From a bacterium (GTDB lineage Bacteria > Planctomycetota > UBA1135 > UBA2386): a DNA stretch of 64,000 nucleotides. How positions within the stretch are numbered: position 1 is the stretch's first letter; every line of letters begins with the position of its first letter. The position numbers and the translations under genes are program-made. The notes beneath the pieces are model-generated. The model was not told where the DNA came from. It worked only from the letters and a program-made list of their open reading frames with translations, and made no database searches. The stretch is taken from NCBI GenBank assembly GCA_024743115.1, contig JANSXC010000006.1, positions 217,553 through 281,552 on the forward strand, written 5' to 3'. Shown here in pieces: positions 28,830 to 38,821 of this stretch.

Positions 28830-30098
28830 TTACTCGTGGCGCAGGGCGTCGACGGGGTCCATGTTCGCCGCGCGCCAGGCCGGGTAGATCCCGAACACGA
28901 CACCGACGGCGGCCGAGATGCCGAACGCGAGGCCGACGTGATGTGGCAGGATGATCGTCTTCTGGTCGAACCAGATCGTGATCAGGAACGGCAGCACGAT
29001 CCCGAGCGCGACGCCGACGACGCCACCGAGTGCGGAGAGCACCCCGGACTCGACGAGGAACTGCTGGATGATGTGCTTGCGCTTGGCGCCGAGTGCGCGC
29101 CGGATGCCGATCTCGCGAGTCCGCTCGGTCACGGTTGCGAGCATCACGTTCATGATGCCGATGCCGCCGACGAGCAGGCTGATCGAGGCGATGACCGCGA
29201 GCACGATGTTGAACATGCGCTTGCTCTCCTCCTCCTGCTTGAGGAGCTCGAGCGGCACGGTGACGAGCACGTCGTTCTTGTCCTTGTGCTGGCGCTCGAC
29301 GAGATCGCGCAGGATCTTGGCGCCGGCCGGCACGGTGGTGGAGTCCGGCATCTTGACCTTCACCTCGTGCAGCTCGACGCGTTCACGCGAGAACGAGCCG
29401 CCGGAGCGGTTGGTCAGGATCACCCCGAAGCGGCGATTCGAGGTGTTGATCGGGATGAACATGCACTCGTCGTAGGGCGTGCTGCCGGCGCCGGCCGTGC
29501 GGCCCTGTTCGGCGAGCACGCCGACCACGCGATAGCGATCGTCGTCGCCGACGAGGATGGTCTGCCCCATCGGGTTCTCGAGGGGGAAGAGCAGGCGGGA
29601 GAGGGTTGCGCCGAGCACGCAGACGTTTGCGAGGCGTTCGTTGTCGACGTTCGACAGCCAGCGCCCCTCGCGCACGCGCATGTTGGCCACTTCGAGGAAG
29701 TCGGCTTCCGTACCGACGACGATCGAGCTGCGGAAGTTCTCACCCCGCTGCATGTTCTTCTTGATCTCGCGGATGCGGATCACGGTGGCGTCGGGGAGTG
29801 AGGCGGCGATGAGGTCGGCCTCTTCGAACTGCAGGCCGTAGCCAATTGGCATCCACGCCGACTGCTGGCTGTTGGACAGGCTTTCCGCCGGCTTCTTGCT
29901 ACGCGCGATGAGGTTGGTGACGCCCATGTCGCGAAAGCGCTCGAGGGCTTCGATCTTGGCGCCCTCGCCGACTGCGAGCATCGCGATCACGGACGCAACG
30001 CCGAACAAGATGCCCGCCGTGGTCAGGGAGCTGCGGAGCTTGTGCAGCATCAGGCTCTTGAGCCCGAGGCGGACGATGCGCCAGCTGCCTTGGATCAT
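28830..30098 (-). CDS. MacB/FtsX-type ABC transporter permease
   Basis: 422 residues with the MacB topology: one helix at the N-terminus (LRSSLTTAGILFGVASVIAML), a ~220-residue periplasmic domain, then three helices at the C-terminus ending FGIYPAWRAANMDPVDALRHE, a strongly conserved MacB signature. ERTREIGIRRALGAKRKHI is also typical. The ATPase domain is a separate gene overlapping by 4 bases. With adaptor and TolC-like genes next to it, it should power export of a peptide, lipid or antibiotic-like compound across both membranes. Confidence 0.93.
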   Translation of the reverse strand: MIQGSWRIVRLGLKSLMLHKLRSSLTTAGILFGVASVIAMLAVGEGAKIEALERFRDMGVTNLIARSKKPAESLSNSQQSAWMPIGYGLQFEEADLIAASLPDATVIRIREIKKNMQRGENFRSSIVVGTEADFLEVANMRVREGRWLSNVDNERLANVCVLGATLSRLLFPLENPMGQTILVGDDDRYRVVGVLAEQGRTAGAGSTPYDECMFIPINTSNRRFGVILTNRSGGSFSRERVELHEVKVKMPDSTTVPAGAKILRDLVERQHKDKNDVLVTVPLELLKQEEESKRMFNIVLAVIASISLLVGGIGIMNVMLATVTERTREIGIRRALGAKRKHIIQQFLVESGVLSALGGVVGVALGIVLPFLITIWFDQKTIILPHHVGLAFGISAAVGVVFGIYPAWRAANMDPVDALRHE

Positions 30099-30838
30099 GC
30101 CTGCTCTCCTGCGGCGTCGCCTGCAGCAACGGTTGCAGTCTGCCGCGTGTTCTCGATGAGCTTCTCGACTTCGCCGTCCTTGAGCCAGAGCGTGCGATCC
30201 GCGCGTTCGGCCACCGCGGGGTTGTGGGTGACCATGACGATCGTCACGCCGTCACTGCGCAGGTCGTCGAACAGGTCGAGGATCTCGGCTTCCGTGTTGC
30301 TGTCGAGGTTGCCCGTCGCTTCGTCGGCCAGCAGGAACAATGGGTCGTTCATCAGCGCCCGCGCGATCGCCACGCGCTGCTGCTGGCCGCCGGAGAGCTC
30401 GAGCGGCTTGTGCTCGAGGCGCTGTCCGAGGCCGACCCGGTCGGCGAGATACTCGGCCTTCTTGCGCGACTCGGCGCCCACGCGGTTTTGGTAGAACAGC
30501 GGCACCTCGAGGTTCTCGAGCACCGTGAGCTGGGGAATCAGATTGAACGACTGGAAGATGAAGCCGATCTCACGGCCGCGCACGTCGGAGAGCGCGTCGT
30601 CGCTGAGTCGACTGACGTCGCGGTTGCCGACCCGGTACTCACCTGACGTCGGCCGGTCGAGGCAGCCGAGCAGGTTGAGCATCGTGCTCTTGCCCGAGCC
30701 CGAACGCCCCATGATCGTCAGGTAGTCGCCACGCGCGACCTGCATCGACACGCCGTTGAGGGCGCGCACGATGTTGTCGCCCATCGTGTAGTGGCGATGG
30801 ACGTCGACGAACTCCGCGATGATCTCGCGTTCGGTCAT
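30095..30838 (-). CDS. MacB/LolD-type ABC transporter ATP-binding protein
   Basis: 247 residues. Walker A is GRSGSGKSTM, the signature LSGGQQQRVAIARAL, Walker B LFLLADEATGNLD and the H loop VTHNP. The sequence is of the LolD/MacB family and pairs with the permease downstream, whose ATG overlaps its stop. It starts 5 bases after the adaptor gene ends. The last 25 residues are a short extension beyond the usual LolD length. Confidence 0.94.
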   Translation of the reverse strand: MTEREIIAEFVDVHRHYTMGDNIVRALNGVSMQVARGDYLTIMGRSGSGKSTMLNLLGCLDRPTSGEYRVGNRDVSRLSDDALSDVRGREIGFIFQSFNLIPQLTVLENLEVPLFYQNRVGAESRKKAEYLADRVGLGQRLEHKPLELSGGQQQRVAIARALMNDPLFLLADEATGNLDSNTEAEILDLFDDLRSDGVTIVMVTHNPAVAERADRTLWLKDGEVEKLIENTRQTATVAAGDAAGEQA

Positions 30839-30843
30839 GTCGG

Positions 30844-33000
30844 TCAGCCGCCCCGCCGCTCGGACCCCGGGCGCCCGCCGCGGCTGCTGCCACCGCGGAA
30901 TCCGGACATCATCTTGGTGCTCAGCTGTTGCGCCTTTTCGAGGTCGTTGGCGTCGATCGCCTTGATGATCGCGCTGATGCTGGCGTTCGCCTTCTCGAGC
31001 CGGTCACCCGACAGGAAGCTGCTCATCCGGTCGGACATCGAGAGCAGGCGCTCCTTCGCGGCCTTGAGTTCCTCGGGGGACATTTCGGTGTACTTCTTGC
31101 GCGAGCCGCGGCGCGAAGCCCCCGAGCGGCGCTCGCGATTGCCTTCGCGCGATGTCGCACCGACGGCGGCGCCGGCCTTGCCGCCCGCCATGTTCGCGTT
31201 GGCCTCCGCGGGTTGGGCCTTCGGCGCCGTTTCCGGATCGGGCGTTGGCGCGCTCGGCTGGTCGAACTTGGGGTCGGCCTGGCCGCCCGGCGGCGTGCGG
31301 TAGATCATGTCGCCGGCGTCGAGGCCGGTGCGGATCTCGACCTTCTCCTGGTTGTTGGCGCCGACGTCGACCTGAACGGCGATCGGGCCTTCCGCAGTCC
31401 GCTTCCAGACATAGTTGACGGCGCGGTCGCGTCGCACGGCCTGGATCGGCACGGTCAACACGTTCTTGACGGTGTCGACCGTGATCGTGGCGGCGGCCTT
31501 CATGCCGGCCTTGAGCGACTCGTCCTGGTTGACGCCGTCCAGCAGCACGTGGGTCGTGTAGACCTTCTTGTCGCTGCCGGACCAGCGGCTGTTCGAGTCG
31601 GCGACCGGCGCCACGTAGGTGACCCGTCCCGTGAGCGACTCGTTCGGCCGCACCTCGGCGCTGATGAGTGCGGGCATGCCGATGCGGACCTTGTCGATCA
31701 TCGCCTCCTGCACCTTGATCTCGCACTTCAGCTTCGAGTTGTCGGGCAGGATGATGATGCTCTGGCGTTCGCGAACGCTGGTGCCCTCCTCGACGGGCTC
31801 GCTGTCGCCGCGGCCGCGCGAGACCTTCGAGTAGACGACGAGGCCCGAGCCGGGGGAGAAGATCACCGCGTTGTCGATCTGTTTGTTGAGGTTCTCGAAC
31901 CGCTCCTCGGCGACCTCGAACTCCTTCTGCTTGGCATCCACGTCGAACTGCGAGTTCTTGCGTTCGGCGTCGTTGCTCGCGACGACCCGCTCGACCTCGA
32001 GCTCCGCGTTCTCGAGGTTCTGCTTGAGCTCGATCTTGTCGCGGCCGAGCGTGTAGTTGATGAGCAGCTCGAGGTCGTTCCACGCGATCGTGACCTTCGA
32101 CGCCTGGCTCTGATAATCGAGTTCGTGGCGCTCGAGTTCGTTGACGGTGATGAACTGCTTCTTCGCCAGGCGCCGGCTGTGATAGGCGGTGTCCTCCGCG
32201 ACCTTGAGCTGGGCCATCGCGAGCCGGATCTGGTCGGCCTGCTGCAGGATCTTGTTGGCCATCTCGCCCATGTCGCGGTCGAGCGGATCGCCTTCGTCAC
32301 CGGCCACCTCGAGCAGCTTGATCACCTTGTCGATGAGGCCGGCGTAGTTCTGCGGATGGATCTGACGAATGAGCTGCTTGCTCGGCGTCTTGTTCTCGTT
32401 CGTTCCGCTGTTGTCGGTCGTCTCGTCGTCGACCGGCGGCTTCACGAGGTCGCGCAGGCGTTCCACCATGTCGCGGTTCTTGCCCTCCGAGCCGCGGCCA
32501 TCGCGCGCGCCGAGCAGCTTCTCGAGCTCCATCGCCGCGATCTGGCGACTGGACATGGCGGTGTTCTTCTTGGTCAACAGCTCCTTCTCGAGGATGTTCT
32601 GCGAAGTCCTGGCCTGCTCCAGCGCGTTGCGCGCTTTCTCGACCGCGATCTCCTGGGACGCCCGCTTCTCCTCGAGGCCGCTGACGTCCAGTTCGACCAG
32701 CTTGTCGCCCGGCTTCACGAGGGTGCCCTCGGGAATCAGGCTCAGGATCGTGGCGTTGCCCTCGACCTCGGAGCGGACGACCGTCTCGTTGACCGCGACG
32801 AGTTCGCCGCCCTCCTTGACGTTGATCGGCAGGTCCTCGCGACTGACCGTGTAGGTGTTGGTCTCGTCGTTGAGCACGCTCTGCTCGCTCTGGCAGGCCG
32901 CAATCAGGGCGGCGCTCGCCAGCAGCAGCGCGTTCGTCCGGCGGGGCAGCGACAATCGGCTCGGGGCCGGGCGCCGGGAGGTGGGGTCGTTGGTCATCAT
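30844..33000 (-). CDS. Long periplasmic adaptor (membrane-fusion) lipoprotein
   Basis: 718 residues, well above the 350-450 of MacA/AcrA-type adaptors. Signal peptide with lipobox IAAC, then a barrel-sandwich part (NETVVRSEVEGNATILSLIP, GTLVKPGDKLVELDV), a long helical hairpin (about 115-385), the returning lipoyl half and beta-barrel domains (about 385-560), and an unusual 150-residue tail with Pro-rich linker and KKYTEMSPEELKAAKERLL helices ending in Gly/Arg. Overlaps the outer-membrane gene by 4 bases (ATGATGA). The tail is the odd part; it may bind the exported substrate. Confidence 0.88.
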   Translation of the reverse strand: MMTNDPTSRRPAPSRLSLPRRTNALLLASAALIAACQSEQSVLNDETNTYTVSREDLPINVKEGGELVAVNETVVRSEVEGNATILSLIPEGTLVKPGDKLVELDVSGLEEKRASQEIAVEKARNALEQARTSQNILEKELLTKKNTAMSSRQIAAMELEKLLGARDGRGSEGKNRDMVERLRDLVKPPVDDETTDNSGTNENKTPSKQLIRQIHPQNYAGLIDKVIKLLEVAGDEGDPLDRDMGEMANKILQQADQIRLAMAQLKVAEDTAYHSRRLAKKQFITVNELERHELDYQSQASKVTIAWNDLELLINYTLGRDKIELKQNLENAELEVERVVASNDAERKNSQFDVDAKQKEFEVAEERFENLNKQIDNAVIFSPGSGLVVYSKVSRGRGDSEPVEEGTSVRERQSIIILPDNSKLKCEIKVQEAMIDKVRIGMPALISAEVRPNESLTGRVTYVAPVADSNSRWSGSDKKVYTTHVLLDGVNQDESLKAGMKAAATITVDTVKNVLTVPIQAVRRDRAVNYVWKRTAEGPIAVQVDVGANNQEKVEIRTGLDAGDMIYRTPPGGQADPKFDQPSAPTPDPETAPKAQPAEANANMAGGKAGAAVGATSREGNRERRSGASRRGSRKKYTEMSPEELKAAKERLLSMSDRMSSFLSGDRLEKANASISAIIKAIDANDLEKAQQLSTKMMSGFRGGSSRGGRPGSERRGG

Positions 33001-34625
33001 TCGCTCAGGGCAGGCATTGGAAGGGCGGGGTCGAAGCGCAGGCCTTGCGGCTCGAGGTTGATCGCCTCGAGGTCGCTCATCAGCTGCAGTCGGGCACTCG
33101 CGAAGGTGACCGTGGCGGCGATGAGATCAAGCTGCGCCGAGAGCAGGTCGTCCTGGGCGTCGAGCTTCTCGAACGCCTGGATGCGGCCCGCATCGTAGAG
33201 GTCCGTCGTCGCTTCGACGCGCTGACGCGCGAGGTCGACGGCGACCTTCTGAATGTTGTAGCTGTCGATCGCGGTCTGCATGTCGCGCAGCGAGGCGCGC
33301 ACGTCGGCCGCGATCTGGTCCTGGCTCTGCTCGCGGTTGCGGATCGCGACCTCGAACGAGATGAGCGTGCTGCGGTAGGCATTGCGCTCGTTGATCCGGT
33401 TGAGCGCGAGGTCGAGGTCGAACCCGGCCGACCAGTCGACGCGCGACCAGTCGAGATTGAGGCTGCTACCGTCCTTGTCCGGCACGCTGAGCGCGGTCGT
33501 GAAGTCGAGGATCATCTCGAGCGCGTTCTCGGCGACCAGGATCTTGCGGCCTGCGTCGGCGACCTCGTCGATCACGTTCTGGTGGTCGAAGCGGCGTCGG
33601 ACCGCGAGCCCGATGGCGTCGTCCTGGCCGATCGTGGCCATCGTCACGTTCGTGCCAAGCCGATCGAGCTCGGTGGGGTCCAGTTCGATGGTCGCGGTGA
33701 CCGGCAGGCCGAGCTGGAGCTTGAAGCGGTCGAGCGCGGCCTGCAGGCTGTTATCCGACGAGACCCGGCGGGCGTCGGCGCCGAACTCGCTCTGCTGCGC
33801 GCGGCCGAAGTCGGTCACGGTCGAGCGGCCGGCGTTGAACAGCTCTTCGATGCGCGATCGCGAGGTCGTCAGACTGCGCAGGTTGGCCTGCACCGCGGCG
33901 AGGTTCGCCATCTGCGCCGCGACGTTCCAGTACGAGGTCACGATCCGCACGGCGAACGTCGTGCGAAAGCGCTCGAACGCTCGCACGGCGTAGATCACAT
34001 CGCGCTCGGCCTGCAGCAAGGGTTCCTGGACGACGCGCTGGCCGGCGGTCCGCAGCAGGGGTTGCGTCAGCGTCAGATTGAGGATCGACGAGCCGTCGAA
34101 GTTCTCGCCGTTGACGACCGAGCGCAGGAAGGTGTTGACGAAGCTGCCGACGATGCGCGCACCGGACGGCGCGTTGATCGACGCGCCGAGGTCGTCGCGC
34201 AGCGAGGCGACGGCCGTCTGGTCGGCCACGCCCGAGATGTCGCCGCCGCCGCCGCCCGCGTAGATCAGTTCGAAGTCGTTGCGCGCGCGCGTCAGCGCGA
34301 GTGCTGCGAGGTAGAGCACTTCTTTCTGGCGTTGAAACTCGCGACTGTTCTCCGCGGCGACGTCGAGGGCGGCGAGCAGGCTCAGCTGCACGGGTTCGGA
34401 GGACTCGAGCAGCCGGCGCCGAAGCGTGTCGACGGGACGTTCGATGTCGACCGTCTTGCGCACGCCGGTGACCCTGGCGGTCTTGTTCGCGAGAATGGCG
34501 TAGACCTGGTCGTCGGCCTCGGCCTTCCAGGTTGCGGGGGACCAACAGCCGGCCGTCCAGCAGGCCGTCAAGAGCAGGCCGGTCGGCAGTGCGAGCGGTC
34601 GAAGCGGGTTCGTCGAAAGGGGCAC
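32997..34625 (-). CDS. TolC-like outer-membrane efflux protein
   Basis: 542 residues with the two alpha-barrel repeats of the OEP family: long helices with few prolines, such as ERDVIYAVRAFERFRTTFAV and SLRDMQTAIDSYNIQKVAVD. A Cys near residue 22-27 of the N-terminal signal suggests a lipoprotein; the LLLTACWTAGC stretch has two candidate lipoboxes. First gene of the exporter operon, so its promoter lies in the 148-base divergent gap shared with coaB. It forms the outer-membrane channel for the adaptor and the MacB-like pump. Confidence 0.88.
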   Translation of the reverse strand: MPLSTNPLRPLALPTGLLLTACWTAGCWSPATWKAEADDQVYAILANKTARVTGVRKTVDIERPVDTLRRRLLESSEPVQLSLLAALDVAAENSREFQRQKEVLYLAALALTRARNDFELIYAGGGGGDISGVADQTAVASLRDDLGASINAPSGARIVGSFVNTFLRSVVNGENFDGSSILNLTLTQPLLRTAGQRVVQEPLLQAERDVIYAVRAFERFRTTFAVRIVTSYWNVAAQMANLAAVQANLRSLTTSRSRIEELFNAGRSTVTDFGRAQQSEFGADARRVSSDNSLQAALDRFKLQLGLPVTATIELDPTELDRLGTNVTMATIGQDDAIGLAVRRRFDHQNVIDEVADAGRKILVAENALEMILDFTTALSVPDKDGSSLNLDWSRVDWSAGFDLDLALNRINERNAYRSTLISFEVAIRNREQSQDQIAADVRASLRDMQTAIDSYNIQKVAVDLARQRVEATTDLYDAGRIQAFEKLDAQDDLLSAQLDLIAATVTFASARLQLMSDLEAINLEPQGLRFDPALPMPALSE

Positions 34626-34773
34626 GGAGCGGTTGTCGGAGTGGGGTGAAAGCGCGTCACCCGTTGGTCAACGGTTCGACACAAGTAGACCCCGGGTTTC
34701 GCTTTTTTCTCCCCTGCTGGAGAGCTGTTACTACCATAGGACGCGTGGTGGATACTGGATCGGTGGCGGAGGC

Positions 34774-35439
34774 ATGGCGTCCATCCTGATCACGGCGGGC
34801 CCGACCCGTGAGTACCTGGACGACGTGCGTTACCTGAGCAATGGTAGCTCGGGCCGGATGGGTTGTGCCTTGGCCGAAGCGGCGATGGCAGCAGGCCACG
34901 CGGTCACACTCGTTCTCGGGCCCGTAGCGGTCCAGCCGCCTGCGGGCGCGACCGTGCACGCCGTGACATCGGCAGCTGACATGGCCGCCGCCGCCGCCGC
35001 CGCGTTCCACGCCGCCGATATCGCGATCGGCGCGGCGGCCGTGTCCGACTACCGACCCGCCGATCGCATGGCCGGAAAGCCGCCGCGGGGGTCGGGTGAG
35101 GCCACGCTGCGGCTGGTACCGAATCCTGACATCATCGCCGGGCTCGGCGCTGCGAAGGCGGGCCGAATCGTCGTTGGCTTCGCGCTCGAATCGACCGCGG
35201 CCGGGATGGCTGCGGCGATCGCGCGTGGTCGTCGCAAGCTCGCCCAGAAGCACCTCGACTTCGTCGTCGTCAACCTGCACGACGCCATCGACGCAGCGAC
35301 CAGTCAGGCCGTGCTCTGCTTCGCGGACGGCCGGGACGAGACGCTGCCACACCAGGACAAGGCTGCGACCGCAGGCCGCATCGTTGCGGCCGCCGTCGAG
35401 CTCCACACGCGGCGCCCGATGCCGGGGCCGCAAGGATGA
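34774..35439 (+). CDS. coaB: Stand-alone phosphopantothenate-cysteine ligase (CoaB)
   Basis: CoA synthesis: joins 4'-phosphopantothenate and cysteine. 221 residues match only the CoaB half of the usual bifunctional Dfp/CoaBC: LITAGPTREYLDDVRYLSNG, SSGRMG, AAAVSDYRPAD, and LVPNPDIIAGL. The flavin-containing CoaC half is missing, so a separate CoaC must exist elsewhere. GGAGG sits 5 bases before the ATG. It is divergent from the exporter operon and followed by ftsK 75 bases downstream. Confidence 0.88.
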   Translation: MASILITAGPTREYLDDVRYLSNGSSGRMGCALAEAAMAAGHAVTLVLGPVAVQPPAGATVHAVTSAADMAAAAAAAFHAADIAIGAAAVSDYRPADRMAGKPPRGSGEATLRLVPNPDIIAGLGAAKAGRIVVGFALESTAAGMAAAIARGRRKLAQKHLDFVVVNLHDAIDAATSQAVLCFADGRDETLPHQDKAATAGRIVAAAVELHTRRPMPGPQG

Positions 35440-35514
35440 ACCAACCGTGACTCAGCAACACCCTGACGCTCCATCCACCTCGATTCTACGTCGCCAGCCG
35501 ACGAGGGAGGCCGC

Positions 35515-38500
35515 ATGAGCCGGCGCAAGGCAGCGGTCGACGAGGCCGAGACCCCGAAGCGTCGCGGGACGAAGTTCGTGCCGCTCGAAGACGTGCCCGA
35601 ACCCGGGTTGTCCCAGCGCGCCCGCGAGCTCTTGGCGCTCGGGATCTGTGGCTTCGCGCTCTACCTGTTCCTGTCGCTCGCGACCTTCCGCGTCGCGACG
35701 GCGGCCGGGATCCCCAGTGCCGGTCTCGAGAACCTCGGCGGCGCCGTCGGGTACTACCTCGCATTGGCCATCGTGTGTCCGCTCGGGCTCGCGGGCTGGG
35801 TGCTGCCGGCGGTCATGCTGGGGGCGGGGATCGCGTTGTTCATCGGTCGTCAGGTCGACAAGCCGATCCTCAAGGCCAACGGTGCACTCGCGTTCGCGAT
35901 GATGCTCGCGATCCTGCTCGCCGGCCGTGACGGTGCGGCGGGCTTCCGGGACATCACGCCGTTCTCTGCGGGTGGCGTGTTCGGGGCGACCGTGTCGCCG
36001 AGCCTCGATGCCGCGTTCGGCGGTTCCGGTCGGCTGTTGATCGTTGGTTTCGGTCTACTCGTGTCATTGCTGCTCGTGACCGAGTGGCTGTTCTCCCAGA
36101 TGCTGATCCGGGGTCTCTTGGCTGCCGAGGAGTTCTGGCAGCGGCTGCGCGAGCAGTTGCGCGCTCGCTGGCGGCAGCGCTTCGGTCCGGCGATCGCAGT
36201 CGGCGGCGCCGCGGTCGACGGCGGGACGATGGACGAGGCGGGGGGCTCCGATGGCGCGGCGGTTGCGGAGGACTCCGACGAGGCCGGGGTCGAGGCGGCG
36301 AGCAAGCCGAAGTCGCGGCGTCGCCGCCGGCGTCAGCAGATCGCCGAGGAGCGCGAGGCCGTGCGGGCGACGAATGCGCCCGAAGCGCCCGCGGCGCCAG
36401 CGGAGCCGGCGGCGGACGAGGGCGGGGCCGCGTCGGACGCCGGGCCGGCCGAGGCCGAGGCCGTCGAAGCCGCACCTGCACCGCTGGATCCCGCTGCCGA
36501 GCAGGCCGCGGTCGAGGCCGCGTTGCAGCTCGAGCCCGAGGATGCGGCCGATGAGCCGGCTGGCGAGGCACCTGCCGGCAAGGGGCGCGGTCGGTCGCGT
36601 GTGGCTGCGGATGCCGAGTCCGCGACGTCTGCCGCGGCCGCCGGCGAGGACGCTGCGGCGGTCGACGCCAGCAGCGCCGCCGCGCCGGCCGCCGCCGACT
36701 CGGCCTCGGATGGCGCGGCGCCGAAGCGCCCGCCGGTCAGGATTCAGATCACGCGTAAGAAGCCGACGCGGCGCAAGAAGCGCAAGAAGAGCGTGCAGAG
36801 CAACCTGCCGTTCGACGAGGCCTACCCGTTCCCGCCGTTCGAACTGTTCCGCGAGGCCGTCCAGGAGGACCTCGGCGAGACGGCCGAGGCGCTGTCGCGC
36901 GGAGGCGAGTCGATCGTGAGCAAGCTCGAGAAGTTCAAGATCGAAGCGGAGGTCGTCGCGGCGTCGGTCGGCCCCGCCGTGACGCAGTACGAGTTGCGAC
37001 TCGCGGAGCACATCCGGGTCAACAAGATCACGAGCTTCGAATCCGATCTCGCGGCGGCGCTGCGGGCCGTGTCCGTGCGTGTCGTGGCGCCGATTCCCGG
37101 CAAGGACACGGTCGGTATCGAGGTGCCGAATCCCGAGCGGCAGAAGGTTTACATGCGCGATCTGCTCGATCAGTTCGGCCGCAGCGAGGACCATGGCATT
37201 CCGCTCTACCTCGGCAAGGACGTTGCGGGCACGCCGATCGTCGAGGATCTCGCGCGCATGCCGCACCTGCTCATCGCGGGCACGACGGGTTCGGGCAAGT
37301 CGGTCTGCATCAACGCGATCCTGCTGTCGATCCTCGTGACGCGCACGCCCGCGCAGGTCAAGCTGATCCTCGTCGACCCCAAGATGGTCGAGCTCCAGGC
37401 CTACAAGCGGGTGCCGCACCTGTGTTGTGACGTCGTCACGAACATGAAGAAGGCGCCGGCGGTGTTGCAGTGGGCCGTCGACGAGATGGAGCACCGCTAC
37501 ACGATGTTGTCGGCCGCGGGGGTCAATCACATCCGCAACTACAATCGACTCGGGCAGCAGGAGGTCGAACGGCGGATCGGCAAGCCGCTCGAGCCCGATC
37601 GCGTGCAGCTGCCCTACATCGTGATCGTGATCGACGAGTTCGCCGACCTCATGAACGTCGCGCAGAACGAGGTCGAGGACTCGATCCAGCGGCTGGCGCA
37701 GAAGTCGCGCGCGGTCGGCATGCACGTGATCCTCGCGACGCAGCGGCCGAGTAGCGAGGTCATCACCGGCATCATCAAGGCCAACCTGCCCTGTCAGATT
37801 GCGTTCCGCGTCAATCGCCGGATCGACTCACGCGTGATCCTCGACGCCAACGGCGCCGAGAAGTTGCTCGGTCACGGTGACATGCTCTACATGCCGCCCG
37901 GTGGCGGTGCGTTGATGCGCGCGCAGGGTGCGTTCGTGGCCGACGAGGAGCTCGCCGCCGTGATCCAGCACCTCGAGGACCACGGTCAGGAACCGCAGTT
38001 CAATCGCGATCTCGTGCAGACGCAGAGCAGTTCGCGGCCGTCCCCGGCGAAGACGGACGAGCTCTACAACGACGCGGTCGAAGTCGTGCTCGGCCAGCAG
38101 CGTGGGTCGGCGACGCTGCTCCAGCGTGCCCTTTCCGTCGGCTACACGCGCGCCACGCGCCTGCTCGAGCTCATGGAGGCGGATGGCCTGGTGGGGCCCT
38201 TCGTTGGTTCGAAGTCGCGCGACGTGCTGCTGACGCTTGACGAGTGGAAGCAGCGCGAGGAGGAGATGGCTGCCGCGCTCGAAGAGCTCGAGGACGACGA
38301 GGAGTACGAGGAGGTCGACGACGACGAGCCGGAGGACGGCGAGCTCGAGGATGGTGACGGCGCGGCCGAGGCAAGCCTCGACGACGTCCCGTTCGTCGTC
38401 GCCGAGTCCGATACGGCTGCCGCCCTCGAGGCGAGCGCCGAGGAGGAGCAGTCCGAGGACGAAGGGGCCGAAGAAGAGGGCGAGTCCGCGGAGGAGGAAG

Positions 38501-38706
38501 AGGAAGAAGAGGAAGAAGAGGGCGAGGAGGAGTCCGAGGAGGAAGAGGACGAGGAAGAGGGCGAGGAGGAGGAAGAAGAGGAAGAGGACGAGGACGAGGA
38601 CGAGGACGAAGAAGAGTACGAGGAGGAGGAAGAAGAGGACGGCGACGAGGCCGAGGACGAAGGCGAGGACGAAGGCGAAGACGAAGACGAAGAGGAAGAG
38701 CGGTGA
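35515..38706 (+). CDS. ftsK: DNA translocase FtsK with hyperacidic C-terminal tail
   Basis: 1063 residues. Four transmembrane helices lie within residues 35-215, then an Ala/Glu-rich linker. The motor follows: Walker A GTTGSGKS (589-596), Walker B IVIVIDEFADLM (DE at 707-708), arginine fingers and the FtsK/SpoIIIE core. The gamma winged helix, which reads KOPS-like sites, is at about 848-905 (DELYNDAVEVVLG). After that come about 150 residues made almost only of Glu and Asp, absent from ordinary FtsK. It segregates chromosome ends and resolves dimers at division. The ATG follows GGGAGG. Confidence 0.95.
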   Translation: MSRRKAAVDEAETPKRRGTKFVPLEDVPEPGLSQRARELLALGICGFALYLFLSLATFRVATAAGIPSAGLENLGGAVGYYLALAIVCPLGLAGWVLPAVMLGAGIALFIGRQVDKPILKANGALAFAMMLAILLAGRDGAAGFRDITPFSAGGVFGATVSPSLDAAFGGSGRLLIVGFGLLVSLLLVTEWLFSQMLIRGLLAAEEFWQRLREQLRARWRQRFGPAIAVGGAAVDGGTMDEAGGSDGAAVAEDSDEAGVEAASKPKSRRRRRRQQIAEEREAVRATNAPEAPAAPAEPAADEGGAASDAGPAEAEAVEAAPAPLDPAAEQAAVEAALQLEPEDAADEPAGEAPAGKGRGRSRVAADAESATSAAAAGEDAAAVDASSAAAPAAADSASDGAAPKRPPVRIQITRKKPTRRKKRKKSVQSNLPFDEAYPFPPFELFREAVQEDLGETAEALSRGGESIVSKLEKFKIEAEVVAASVGPAVTQYELRLAEHIRVNKITSFESDLAAALRAVSVRVVAPIPGKDTVGIEVPNPERQKVYMRDLLDQFGRSEDHGIPLYLGKDVAGTPIVEDLARMPHLLIAGTTGSGKSVCINAILLSILVTRTPAQVKLILVDPKMVELQAYKRVPHLCCDVVTNMKKAPAVLQWAVDEMEHRYTMLSAAGVNHIRNYNRLGQQEVERRIGKPLEPDRVQLPYIVIVIDEFADLMNVAQNEVEDSIQRLAQKSRAVGMHVILATQRPSSEVITGIIKANLPCQIAFRVNRRIDSRVILDANGAEKLLGHGDMLYMPPGGGALMRAQGAFVADEELAAVIQHLEDHGQEPQFNRDLVQTQSSSRPSPAKTDELYNDAVEVVLGQQRGSATLLQRALSVGYTRATRLLELMEADGLVGPFVGSKSRDVLLTLDEWKQREEEMAAALEELEDDEEYEEVDDDEPEDGELEDGDGAAEASLDDVPFVVAESDTAAALEASAEEEQSEDEGAEEEGESAEEEEEEEEEEGEEESEEEEDEEEGEEEEEEEEDEDEDEDEEEYEEEEEEDGDEAEDEGEDEGEDEDEEEER

Positions 38707-38821
38707 GGCGGTGGTTCGAGCCTCGTCCGACGCCCGCTTGTCCGGAGCGCAGGGCGGCGGTAGAGTTCGCGCCTGTCCGGTGGCATCGGACTTACCGCAG
38801 CATCAGCCCGTGGAGGGGCGC

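Noticed and set aside
36064..37725. 553-residue minus-strand open frame inside ftsK
   Set aside because: Shadow; ftsK has Walker motifs and a ribosome-binding site.
38460..38706. GAGGAAGAG-rich run as a regulatory or recombination repeat
   Set aside because: It is in-frame coding for the acidic tail of FtsK; no separate function is needed to explain it.
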